From: Alphaproteobacteria bacterium
GTDB lineage: Bacteria; Pseudomonadota; Alphaproteobacteria; Rhodospirillales; Rhodospirillaceae
Reading direction: 5' to 3'
DNA: 64,000 nt
Assembly: GCA_030835385.1 (NCBI GenBank)
Contig: JAURPI010000025.1
Coordinates: 124,001 to 188,000 of the forward strand
Shown piece after piece: positions 39,894 through 48,928 of this stretch. Under the pieces are notes generated by a model. It was not told the DNA's origin. It did not search any database and was given only the letters and a program-made list of their open reading frames with translations. The first letter of the stretch is position 1; the number at the start of each line of letters is the position of its first letter. Both the position numbers and the translations under genes were made by a program.

Positions 39894-40805
39894 TTAGTTC
39901 AGTCCACCCTGCCGTTTTATCCTGAACAACAAGCGCAGACCAGTGAGAACCGGGTGTGCCCGATCGCGTTCTGTCAGTTCGACCGCAACGCCTGTATGGC
40001 GTTCAATTTTCCAAGCTGCATAGTCCAGTCCGCTGCGGAATGTGAAAGCTGCTTTGATCAGTCGTAAAACGTTGAGAAACCGCCCCCACCAGCGTCGTGC
40101 CCTCCACGCCCAAACCGCACCCGTGTCAGATTTTGCTTCTACCGTTTGGCCTAGGCCAAGCGTTTCAATGGCTGCGGCGCCAACGCGAATGAATCGATCG
40201 CGTTGGGCATTCACCAACTCTTCCGCTTTAGAAGGCGGTTCAGGCCGTAGTTCTGCCCGGTACGTGGCTTGGAAGGCAGTGATCCACAAATCTTCAATTG
40301 TATAGGGGCCGGCCATTAGCGGTGCCGTTTTCTTGAGGAGTGTTGCCACAGCGCGAGAGAGAGCGTGTTCAACAGTCGTGCGAGCGGCGTCATTATTGGC
40401 ATAAACAATGGCGGCTGGCTGCGCAAAGCGGGCCCACAGGGCCGATGCGAAAGTTGTTTCCGCCGTGCCGCGGGCAAATCCGCCGAGTGTCATTACAGCC
40501 ACTTTGGCGCGGACCACCCGACCGTCGAAGTCGCACTCGTGATAATAGACATTCGGTGACAGAAGGGCACCAAAGGCGGCGCTGACCGGGTTTTTGATCG
40601 CATCGCTGAGGTTGTCAACCAGCACATAGAAGTCGAGCATCAGGTTTTCGTCCGTGCCGAGACGAAGGCAAGACCCATAAAACACAACAGCGCGCACGCT
40701 GGCTCCATAGGTATTTTTTAGATGATCGATCATCGCCTCAGCGGCGGGAAAGGCGGCGACCTGGCTTTCGGATTGTATAAGTGACATCAGAGCCATGGCT
40801 ACCAC
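39894..40805 (-). CDS. nucleotidyltransferase-like protein, probable sphingolipid headgroup function
   Basis: VRAVVFYGSCLRLGTDENLMLDFYVLVDN resembles G-S...D-x-D nucleotidyltransferase pattern; overlaps the lipid kinase gene. Confidence 0.6.
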   Translation of the reverse strand: MVAMALMSLIQSESQVAAFPAAEAMIDHLKNTYGASVRAVVFYGSCLRLGTDENLMLDFYVLVDNLSDAIKNPVSAAFGALLSPNVYYHECDFDGRVVRAKVAVMTLGGFARGTAETTFASALWARFAQPAAIVYANNDAARTTVEHALSRAVATLLKKTAPLMAGPYTIEDLWITAFQATYRAELRPEPPSKAEELVNAQRDRFIRVGAAAIETLGLGQTVEAKSDTGAVWAWRARRWWGRFLNVLRLIKAAFTFRSGLDYAAWKIERHTGVAVELTERDRAHPVLTGLRLLFRIKRQGGLN

Positions 40806-41833
40806 CGTACAAAGCGAAGTGCTTGGTTGCCATCGATGGTGAGAGGTTTGTCCTCGCTGGCATCGTATAATTCGCCATCCAAAGTGTAGCTGCCGTCGAA
40901 GGCGAAGGTGATGGAGGCGGTGCGCCGAACTGTCCGCTTGTTACTTTGTTTTAGTAGGCGTCTCAGCATATTGGGGACGGTCGAAAGAACCGCACCTGCG
41001 CCTGGTCGAAGACTGATGTAGTGGACCGGGCCATCGCCAACTTTCGGGTCGGGGCGCATACCTAGAAGCATTTTATCCATGGTGGTTGCTATCACGACAT
41101 AAAAGCGCCCGTCCTGTTGCCATCCATTCTGTTCGCCGGTCACTTTAATGGTGCCGCCTTGTTTTCCGCCCGTCATTGCACGCCAGAACAAGATGGCCAC
41201 TGCGGCCACATGCGACACCGTATTTGGCCAACCGCGGGGGTAAATGTTTTTACGACAGTAAAGAATGCCATCAACCACATCTGCACCACCGAAAAATGCG
41301 CCGTGGCGTGTCGGTGCCCCATTTTGGTATAGCGCAAGTACGGGCTGAGTGTGAATGGCATTGGCCAGGTTGCCGTTGGCATTTTTCCTGAGAAGAGACG
41401 CGAGGGCTTCGCGCCGATCTCCAGACAGGCTCCAGGCCGCCGCTGTCATGTTCGTTTTGCCGGAAGGCAGTAACGCCAAGACCGGTGGGGAGGTGTAGGG
41501 GCCATCGTTGAGGAGGCCAGAGAACACCAACCCTGCGGTGCCGTCTCCGCCGTCGACCACGAGGGTTTCAATCTCATTGGCAGCGCATTGGGCAAGAATC
41601 GTAGGCACATCGGTGATTTTGTCGATGATGAAATGTTGAACACAGTCATGAGCAGCCACAATATCGTTCAGCCACCCGCGGTCCTGTTGATTGCGGGTGC
41701 TCATATGATTGCTGAGAATGGCGACCGATGGTGGGGGCAAATCACTAGACCTAAGATGGATAGAGAGAGGCTCTACTCGGCTTACATAATGTTTCAAAAG
41801 CTTTGATTTGACGATCTTGAACTTGCCCGCCAT
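40799..41833 (-). CDS. diacylglycerol/ceramide kinase-like (DAGK catalytic domain) protein
   Basis: ETLVVDGGDGTAGLVFSGLLNDGPY GGDGT motif; LLPSGKTNMTAAAWSL; C-terminal FAFDGSYTLDGELYDAS. Confidence 0.82.
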   Translation of the reverse strand: MAGKFKIVKSKLLKHYVSRVEPLSIHLRSSDLPPPSVAILSNHMSTRNQQDRGWLNDIVAAHDCVQHFIIDKITDVPTILAQCAANEIETLVVDGGDGTAGLVFSGLLNDGPYTSPPVLALLPSGKTNMTAAAWSLSGDRREALASLLRKNANGNLANAIHTQPVLALYQNGAPTRHGAFFGGADVVDGILYCRKNIYPRGWPNTVSHVAAVAILFWRAMTGGKQGGTIKVTGEQNGWQQDGRFYVVIATTMDKMLLGMRPDPKVGDGPVHYISLRPGAGAVLSTVPNMLRRLLKQSNKRTVRRTASITFAFDGSYTLDGELYDASEDKPLTIDGNQALRFVRW

Positions 41834-41951
41834 GGTGCGCTGGCTTGGACAGATTCCTCAAAAAAGGCTGGAAAACAGGCCTCGAGGGCGGCTAAGCGCT
41901 GACTCAGGGACCCAAAGGATAGCCGCCGCACACGTGGTGGCTTCGAGATTG

Positions 41952-43193
41952 ATGTTCAAAGCTCTCGACCTCTACCTCTTACGGCAGATCATGCCGACAC
42001 TGCTCGTCACCCTCCTGGTTGCGGCCATAATCTTGCTGCTCGAGCGGATGTTGCGGCTGCTCGATATTGCCGTGGGTAACGGTGTCTCGACCCTGGTTGT
42101 GTTTCAGATGCTGTTTAATTTGATTCCCCACTACATCGGTTTGGCGCTACCCGCTGCTTTGTTTCTGGGGGTGCTACTCGCGTTCCGCAAGCTCTCGTCG
42201 CAGTCTGAATTAGATGCGATTCAATCGTCAGGGATTGGTTTAAGCCGACTCATTCGATGGGCCGTGATATTGGGTCTGTTGATGATGATCTTTAATCTGA
42301 TTCTTGTCGGCTATCTGCAACCGATCAGCCGTTACGCCTATCGCGCTCTTTTGTTCAACGTGACCAGCGGTGTTTTAGAGTCTGGTATTGGCGAGGGCGT
42401 GTTTATGGATCTCCCCAACGGTTACACCCTCCGGGTTGAAGAATCTCGTGGGGCAGGTCGTGAGCTGTTTGGAGTATTTGCTCATCAACAAAAAGAGGAT
42501 GGCACTATCATTACGTTGACCGCGGAGCGAGGGCGCCTAGTCACAGGGGGCGCCGAACGCGCAACCAGTCTCCGTTTGTTCCAAGGTAACCGGTCTGAGT
42601 GGTCGCCGGGCGCAACCTCGGCCGACACAGTAAGCTTCGATGTGTTTGACTGGCCTCTCAATCTAAAAGATCTGATTCGGTTCCGCGTACGAGGTGGTGA
42701 TGAACGAGAGTTGACCTTGGATGAATTGTTGCGTGGTTATGTCGCCAATATGGAGGCGGAACGCACGGGCATCAGGCCTGGTGCAGTGAACCCACAAGAC
42801 AACCCTGAGCAACTGGTGCCACCGGCTGCGGTCGCGGCGGAGTTGCATGGTCGCATTGTCTTTTCGCTATCAATTTTGTTCTTGCCGATGCTGGCGGCCC
42901 CGCTAGGTATAATGACCCATCGGGCAAGCAAATCTTTTGGACTGGTTCTCGGCCTATTAACGTTGGTAGTCTATCACAAGATTCTGGAGTTTAGTGAAGC
43001 CTACGCAACGGTCGGGGGAATGTCGGCTGGGCCGGCCTTGTGGGTGCCCTTTGCCCTCTTTATTGGCGGGACATCATACCTATTTCTCAAGACCGAGATT
43101 GTCGCTGGGGCAACCCCAATGCAACGTCTTGAAGACCGATGGACCAATATGACCGGCGGTCTGATTCGACTGTTCCGCGGCAGCCGCGGCTAG
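41952..43193 (+). CDS. LptF/LptG family permease (LptF-like)
   Basis: MFKALDLYLLRQIMPTLLVTLLVAAIILLLERMLRLLDIAVGNG; HYIGLALPAALFLGVLLAFRKLSSQSELDAIQSSGIGL; ATG at 41952 in ORF 41808. Confidence 0.92.
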   Translation: MFKALDLYLLRQIMPTLLVTLLVAAIILLLERMLRLLDIAVGNGVSTLVVFQMLFNLIPHYIGLALPAALFLGVLLAFRKLSSQSELDAIQSSGIGLSRLIRWAVILGLLMMIFNLILVGYLQPISRYAYRALLFNVTSGVLESGIGEGVFMDLPNGYTLRVEESRGAGRELFGVFAHQQKEDGTIITLTAERGRLVTGGAERATSLRLFQGNRSEWSPGATSADTVSFDVFDWPLNLKDLIRFRVRGGDERELTLDELLRGYVANMEAERTGIRPGAVNPQDNPEQLVPPAAVAAELHGRIVFSLSILFLPMLAAPLGIMTHRASKSFGLVLGLLTLVVYHKILEFSEAYATVGGMSAGPALWVPFALFIGGTSYLFLKTEIVAGATPMQRLEDRWTNMTGGLIRLFRGSRG

Positions 43194-43205
43194 TACTCTA
43201 TTCCC

Positions 43206-44276
43206 ATGATTTTGTCCTGGTATCTCACGAAGGCCTACCTGTCGCGATTCTTTGCATTGCTGCTGGGCTTGGTCGTATTTCTGCAAATGCTAGACCTGCT
43301 GGCCAACGCGGATTCCGTGTTGGACGGTGGTGGTGACCCGGTCGACTCATTGGCGCGCTACATTATGTTGCGGGTGCCGTCGATCATTGAAACTGTTGCC
43401 CCTTTGGCTGCGCTCCTTGGCGGGCTAACGGCGCTGGTAGTTCTGGCCCGCAACAGCGAGATCATTGCTATGCGTGCGGCGGGTCGATCTGTGCTCAGTC
43501 TAGTCGGTGGCCTTGTGGTTGTTGGCATGGTGTTGGCACTCATGCTCTTTGCCTTCTCTGATGGTATAGTCGTGCGTTTCAACGCGCAGCTCGAGGATTG
43601 GAAAAGCACAGGCTACAAGCCTGGCGGTGAAATCGTTGATGGCAGTGAAGCGTGGGTGATTGAAGGTGACACCATCATCCGGGTTGGACACGTTCTACAA
43701 AACGGCGCCGTGCTCAATGACATTCGCCTGTTTCACCAAGGCGACAAAGCGACGGTCGCAGACATTATCAATATTCGTCTCGCGATTTGGGAAGATACTG
43801 GCTGGAACTTGTTCGAGGTGGCGCGTGTTGGTGGCAACGGTGTCGCGACCCCTGTTGGTCAGCCGACGTGGGAAACAAATCTTACGCCCGAAGATTTTAA
43901 CAAGCTCGCCAACCCACCCAGTGAATTGACCTTTGACGAATTAGAGCATTACGTACGCGAGCTCGCTCTCGGGACCCGCCCAGAATATTATTACGATACC
44001 TGGTTACAACGAAAATTGGCTGGACCTGCGGTGTTGGCTCTGATGCCATTGCTAGCGGCCATCGCGGCTTTCGCCCACCACCGTCAAGGTAGCGCTATCT
44101 TGGTTGTGGTCTATGGAATCTCGCTCGGTTTCGTTTTCATCATCACAGACAATATTTTGCTGGCGATGGGGCAGTTCGGCGCTCTGCCGCCGGTCGTGGC
44201 GGCCTGGCTGCCTTTGGCGCTGTTCGGCACCATAGGTTTATGGATTGTGGTAAACTTAGAGAACAGAGGCGCTTGA
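43206..44276 (+). CDS. LptF/LptG family permease (LptG-like)
   Basis: MILSWYLTKAYLSRFFALLLGLVVFLQMLDLL; IIETVAPLAALLGGLTALVVLARNSEIIAMRAAGRSV; 13 bp after LptF-like gene. Confidence 0.92.
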   Translation: MILSWYLTKAYLSRFFALLLGLVVFLQMLDLLANADSVLDGGGDPVDSLARYIMLRVPSIIETVAPLAALLGGLTALVVLARNSEIIAMRAAGRSVLSLVGGLVVVGMVLALMLFAFSDGIVVRFNAQLEDWKSTGYKPGGEIVDGSEAWVIEGDTIIRVGHVLQNGAVLNDIRLFHQGDKATVADIINIRLAIWEDTGWNLFEVARVGGNGVATPVGQPTWETNLTPEDFNKLANPPSELTFDELEHYVRELALGTRPEYYYDTWLQRKLAGPAVLALMPLLAAIAAFAHHRQGSAILVVVYGISLGFVFIITDNILLAMGQFGALPPVVAAWLPLALFGTIGLWIVVNLENRGA

Positions 44277-44363
44277 CCATCTACGTGATATGGCCAGGGG
44301 CTTGCGTTTATGCCGAACCGCGTTAGATACACTCGTATAGCGCGCTGCAAATAGGGAAAGAAC

Positions 44364-45179
44364 ATGGCATTAAAGATCGGCTTTTGGTCCGACCGGGAAT
44401 ACCACTTAGACCGAATGAATCTAGGTGATCTCGCTGCCGCGTACTTTCAATATTACGCCATAGCCGCGTATTTCGCGTTAGCTGCGGTGACAGGCGCCTA
44501 TGCGACTTGGGCTTGGATGAACGGTCTCGCGACCCTGACCGGAATTGCGGGCGCCGTTGTCGCGACGATTCTGATTTACCCATTGGTTTGGTATGTGTTG
44601 CACCGGTGGATTCTGCATTCCAAGTGGATGTGGAAATCCAAGCTTACCGCACCGGTCTGGAAGCGCATTCACTACGATCATCATTCCGATCCAAACAACC
44701 TCAAAGTTTTGTTTGGTGCACTCTATACAACCTTGCCAACCGTCGCTTTGGCTACGGTCCCTTTTGGGTTTGCTCTGGCTGGTTGGCCTGGTGCTGCTGC
44801 GGCTTTATGTGCAGGCGTTCTGCAAACGTGTTTCTACGAGTTTATCCATTGCATCCAGCACTTGGGGTATGTCCCCCAATGGGGCTGGGTTAAGCGCATG
44901 AAGAAGTTGCACATGGCCCACCACTTTCACAATGAGACTGGCAATTTCGGGATCACGAATTATTTGTGGGATCGTGTGCTCGGCACAATGTACGAGCAAA
45001 TTAAATTGCGACCCCGGTCAGAAACAGTGTTTAACCTTGGGTACGATGAAGAGGTAGCAAAGGACTATCCCTATGTGGCCGAGTTGACGCCCAACTGGCC
45101 GCATACCGCTAATCCAGTTCATCGTCAGCGTGAATATGCGCAAGAGTCTGATGATGGCGAACTCGCCCCCTCATCTTAA
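44364..45179 (+). CDS. sterol desaturase / fatty acid hydroxylase family protein
   Basis: Histidine clusters HRWILHS, HYDHHSDP, HHFHNETGNFGITNYLWDRVLGTMYE. Confidence 0.93.
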   Translation: MALKIGFWSDREYHLDRMNLGDLAAAYFQYYAIAAYFALAAVTGAYATWAWMNGLATLTGIAGAVVATILIYPLVWYVLHRWILHSKWMWKSKLTAPVWKRIHYDHHSDPNNLKVLFGALYTTLPTVALATVPFGFALAGWPGAAAALCAGVLQTCFYEFIHCIQHLGYVPQWGWVKRMKKLHMAHHFHNETGNFGITNYLWDRVLGTMYEQIKLRPRSETVFNLGYDEEVAKDYPYVAELTPNWPHTANPVHRQREYAQESDDGELAPSS

Positions 45180-45207
45180 CCGGACCTAACTGGTCACGGC
45201 GTTTTCT

Positions 45208-46359
45208 ATGACAGCATCAGACATCACAGTTCGGCCGGTCACCACGCGTGCGGACCAGGAAGCTTTCTTGGCGTTGCCAGACGCCTTGTTCAGCGATGAT
45301 CCAGTGTGGGTACCGCCGTTGAAAATGATGGTGCGCGACCAATTAAACCCAAAGAAGAATCCTTGGTTTAGTCACGGCGAAGCGCAGTTGTTTCTCGCTG
45401 AACGCAATGGCGCGGTGTTGGGACGACTCTCAGCCCAAGTCGACCGCAGTCACCTTGAGCAACACAATGATGCGACAGGCTTCTTTGGCTTTTTCGACAG
45501 TGTTGAAGAGCAACCGGTAGCAGACGCTTTGTTTGAAGCGGCTGAGAGTTGGCTCAAGGAGCGGGGCATATCCCGTGTGCGCGGGCCATTCAGTCTCAAC
45601 ATCAATGAAGAATCTGGCTTGCTAGTTGAAGGCTTTGAAAGTCCGCCGCGTGTCGCCATGGGCCACGGCCAGCCTTTCTATCAAACACTGGTAGAGGAGG
45701 CTGGATTTGAGAAAGTGCGAGACCTATTCGCGTTCCTAACACCCATGGATACGGCGCTGCCCTACAAACATATAAAGTTGTTGCAACGCTCTATCGACCG
45801 TAATCCGGGCCTCACATTCCGTCATCTCGATCCGAAACACTACGACGAAGATATTCGCATTCTCGTTGACCTGTTCAACGGAGCCTGGGCTGAAAATTGG
45901 GGATTTATTCCCCTAACCGAAGCTGACGCGAAGCATATGGCCAATAAATTCAAGATGATCCTGATTCCAGAGTTGGTCTGGTTTGCGTTCTACGAAGGAA
46001 AGCCGGCCGCAATGGCGGTGGCATTGCCCGACCTTAATGAAATGATCCGTGATCTCGGCGACACCCTGTGGCCTATGGGCTGGATGAAACTGGCGTGGCG
46101 GGTTCTCACCCGCCGCACCTGGTCATCTGGGACGCGGGTTCCACTCATGGGCGTTGCCCCGCGGTTTAAAAACAAACCTCTTGGATCGGTGTTGGGCTTT
46201 ATGGTGATGGATGCGATCCGCCGCGAATCTCTCAAACTCAATATGCCGGTCTGCGAAATGAGTTGGGTGCTGGAAGATAACACCCAAACCCGCCACTCCC
46301 TCGAAACCATCGGTGGCCGGGTCTACAAAACCTACCGGATGTACGAGAAAGCGCTTTAG
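45208..46359 (+). CDS. GNAT-type N-acyltransferase, candidate bacterial ceramide synthase (bCerS-type)
   Basis: DPVWVPPLKMMVRDQLNPKKNPWFSHGEAQLFLAERNGAVLGRLSAQVDRSHLE; RVRGPFSLNINEESGLLVEGF; same neighbourhood as spt/ACP. Confidence 0.8.
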   Translation: MTASDITVRPVTTRADQEAFLALPDALFSDDPVWVPPLKMMVRDQLNPKKNPWFSHGEAQLFLAERNGAVLGRLSAQVDRSHLEQHNDATGFFGFFDSVEEQPVADALFEAAESWLKERGISRVRGPFSLNINEESGLLVEGFESPPRVAMGHGQPFYQTLVEEAGFEKVRDLFAFLTPMDTALPYKHIKLLQRSIDRNPGLTFRHLDPKHYDEDIRILVDLFNGAWAENWGFIPLTEADAKHMANKFKMILIPELVWFAFYEGKPAAMAVALPDLNEMIRDLGDTLWPMGWMKLAWRVLTRRTWSSGTRVPLMGVAPRFKNKPLGSVLGFMVMDAIRRESLKLNMPVCEMSWVLEDNTQTRHSLETIGGRVYKTYRMYEKAL

Positions 46360-46871
46360 CTGATCGTCTGCATGTAGGTCTTCTTCAAGACTTGGAATCC
46401 AGATTTTTCGTACAAACGTGCAGCGACAATATTGAATGCGTAGCTGTCCAGAATCACGCTGTCTGCACGCATGCTTTCTGCCCACGTCTTGACCCTAGCA
46501 ATAAGCTTGCGGCCAATGCCTCTGGGACGGAGAGCTTCCGTTACAACAATTAGATCAATGCGAACTACTCGGTTAGCGGTATGCGCCCGATCTTCTTCAC
46601 GCGCAATTAGATTGGCCTGGATGAATCCCACCACGGCCTGACCAGTTGCGGTTGGGACGACAGCAACATCGAGCAAATAATGTGGATTTTGCAAACATGC
46701 GAAGAAGTCTCGTTCAGCTGGACGGGCATATTCTGCTGTTTTAATTGGCGTGGGGGCATGACGATGATGAAGCGCGTCGGCCTCGGCCACTAAAGCAGCA
46801 TAAACATCGAACTCGTCACCTCTCGCATTGCGAATGAAAATCTCACCACGGGGAAATTTGTTGGTCATCAT
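46356..46871 (-). CDS. GNAT family N-acetyltransferase
   Basis: VVRIDLIVVTEALRPRGIGRKLIARVKTWAESMRADSVILDSYAFNIVAARLYEKSGFQVLKKTYMQ acetyl-CoA motif; ATG MTNKFPRGE near 46871. Confidence 0.9.
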   Translation of the reverse strand: MMTNKFPRGEIFIRNARGDEFDVYAALVAEADALHHRHAPTPIKTAEYARPAERDFFACLQNPHYLLDVAVVPTATGQAVVGFIQANLIAREEDRAHTANRVVRIDLIVVTEALRPRGIGRKLIARVKTWAESMRADSVILDSYAFNIVAARLYEKSGFQVLKKTYMQTIS

Positions 46872-46935
46872 TGTCTTAGTCCTCAAGTCGCACCGCTTGA
46901 GAAAGACGGAGTTTTCAGTGCTATCGAACAAAAAA

Positions 46936-46956
46936 AGCCGCCAATCCCTGGCGGCT
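46936..46956 (-). terminator. intrinsic terminator on minus strand
   Basis: Perfect AGCCGCCA-ATCCC-TGGCGGCT stem-loop; minus-strand transcript reads AGCCGCCAGGGATTGGCGGCTTTTTTT. Confidence 0.8.
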
Positions 46957-46987
46957 GTTTCGATCGCACGAAAACACGGCCCGCGGG

Positions 46988-47035
46988 TTAGTCGAAGGCT
47001 CCGTAATAAAAGACTGTCTGTGCGATATTTTTCAT
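46988..47035 (-). CDS. 15-aa leader-peptide-like ORF (MKNIAQTVFYYGAFD)
   Basis: Hand-translated minus strand ATG 47035 to TAA 46988, followed 32 nt later by the intrinsic terminator. Confidence 0.5.
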   Translation of the reverse strand: MKNIAQTVFYYGAFD

Positions 47036-47142
47036 AACGCCCGCCTTGACGCATGGGGGCTTAGCGAAAGGCAAGGCTGGACTCCTAACTAAATTGTCCG
47101 TACAAATTATATGAAGTAAGACATGCCATTTGGGAGGGCGCC

Positions 47143-47991
47143 ATGGCCTTCGAAGTACGGAAACTGAACCCCACGTTTGGGGCGGAAGTGCTGGGTATTG
47201 ATCTCACCAAAGAGATCACCGCTGACATTCTGGACAAGTTCAAAAGCCTCTGGGCGGAACACCAATTGCTGCTGTTTCGGGGTCAATCCTTGGAAGAAAA
47301 AGATGCGGTGGCGTTCAGCGGCCTGCTTGGAGAGTTGGAAATCCATGTACGCCGCGAGTATCTGTCCCCCGAGAACCCTGAGATCCTTTATGTCTCCAAC
47401 ATGAAGGTTGATGGCAAAGCCATTGGCATTTTGTCCGATACGGAAGTGGGCTGGCACTACGACCAAATTTATCTCCCGCGTCCAGCCGTGGGCTCGTTGC
47501 TCTATGCGGTGACACTGCCGACCAATGGTGGACAAACCTCTTTTGCTGATATGTCTGCGGCTTATGAGTCTTTGTCCGACGACATCAAAGCAACGTTGAA
47601 GGGTCGGAAGGCCGTTCAATCCTACGAAGCGTTCAACAACCAATACAGTGTGCCAACCAACTCGGATCAGAAAAAGCGCACCCCTGATATTGAACAGCCG
47701 GTTATCCGTACTCACCCGATCAGTGGCCGCAAGGCTTTGTATATTTGTCCAGGCATGACCACGCAAATTGTTGGTTTACCAGAGGACGAGAGCCGCGATT
47801 TGCTTGATTACTTGTTTGACTGGAGTGTTAAACCTGAGTTCGTCTACAACCATAATTGGGCGCATGGCGATGCTTTGCTCTGGGATAATGCAGCAACCAT
47901 GCACCGCCGCGAGCCTTTCGACGGCGATGAGGAGCGTTTGATGAAGCGCACCACCATATTGCCGCCCGCTGACCTAGCCGTTCCGGTTTAA
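47143..47991 (+). CDS. TauD/TfdA family Fe(II)/2-oxoglutarate dioxygenase
   Basis: FGAEVLGIDLTKEITADILDKFKSLWAEHQLLLFRGQ; WHYDQIYLPRPA; HNWAHGDALLWDNAATMHRREPF. Confidence 0.95.
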   Translation: MAFEVRKLNPTFGAEVLGIDLTKEITADILDKFKSLWAEHQLLLFRGQSLEEKDAVAFSGLLGELEIHVRREYLSPENPEILYVSNMKVDGKAIGILSDTEVGWHYDQIYLPRPAVGSLLYAVTLPTNGGQTSFADMSAAYESLSDDIKATLKGRKAVQSYEAFNNQYSVPTNSDQKKRTPDIEQPVIRTHPISGRKALYICPGMTTQIVGLPEDESRDLLDYLFDWSVKPEFVYNHNWAHGDALLWDNAATMHRREPFDGDEERLMKRTTILPPADLAVPV

Positions 47992-47994
47992 TCC

Positions 47995-48879
47995 ATGAGA
48001 CCGCACGCCAATCGCACCTATTTGTTCACCCCCGGCAATCATGCCCGCCGGGTCGACAAGGCACTTCAATTGAAAGCTGATGTGGTGATTCTTGATCTTG
48101 AAGACGCCGTGGCGGTCGCGGAGAAAGTCGCCACTCGCGCCATCATCAAAGGCACCTTGGCTAAGCCGAAACAGTGCGCGGTTTATGTACGTGTTAATTC
48201 GTACGACACAGAATTTTGCTATGACGATCTCAGTGGCGTGTTCGGCAAAGATCTCGACGGCATCGTCTTGCCAAAATTGGAAAGTGTTGCCGACTTAAAA
48301 TCAGTCGACAGTATTATGACTGACCTTGAGCGCGAGCATGGCCTCGAGCCAGGATCGGTTGACCTCATGCCCATTATCGAAACCGCCAAAGGCGCAGCGA
48401 CGGTGCGTGACATCGCCCAGGCGGAATCGCGCGTTAAACGCTTGTCGCTCGGGGGTGGGGATTACACCCGTGATCTTGGCATCGAGTGGACCCACGACGA
48501 ACTGGCGTTGTTGCCGGTACGGTCTGAAATGGTTTTGGCGTCTAGATTGGGCGAGCTTGAGCCGCCTATCGATACTGTGTTTCTTCACATCAAAGAGCAT
48601 GACGCCTATCGAGAATCATGTATTCGTGCGCGTGGGCTCGGTTTTCAGGGCAAGCTCTGCATACATCCGGATCAGGTCGATCTGACCAATGATGTGTTTA
48701 CACCGACAGACGAAGTCGTGACCTGGTCTCGGAAAATTGTCGCTGAATTTGAGAAGGCCGAGAAAGACGGAGTCGCATCCATTCAGGTGGACGGCTACTT
48801 TGTCGATTATCCTATAGTTGAGAAGGCTCAGCGCGCGTTGAACATCATTGATGTGCTGAAATCTGTCGGCAAGGCATGA
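47995..48879 (+). CDS. HpcH/HpaI aldolase / CitE-like CoA ester lyase
   Basis: RTYLFTPGNHARRVDKALQLKADVVILDLEDAV; LMPIIETAKGAATVRDIA; FQGKLCIHPDQVD. Confidence 0.95.
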   Translation: MRPHANRTYLFTPGNHARRVDKALQLKADVVILDLEDAVAVAEKVATRAIIKGTLAKPKQCAVYVRVNSYDTEFCYDDLSGVFGKDLDGIVLPKLESVADLKSVDSIMTDLEREHGLEPGSVDLMPIIETAKGAATVRDIAQAESRVKRLSLGGGDYTRDLGIEWTHDELALLPVRSEMVLASRLGELEPPIDTVFLHIKEHDAYRESCIRARGLGFQGKLCIHPDQVDLTNDVFTPTDEVVTWSRKIVAEFEKAEKDGVASIQVDGYFVDYPIVEKAQRALNIIDVLKSVGKA

Positions 48880-48928
48880 GCATCTTCGTGTATACTATGC
48901 GCAATCACGTTCCGGCAGGACACCAGCT

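Noticed and set aside
47107-47766. 219-aa minus-strand ORF opposite the TauD-family gene
   Set aside because: Overlaps a clear TauD/TfdA gene and has no family features; treated as a shadow ORF.
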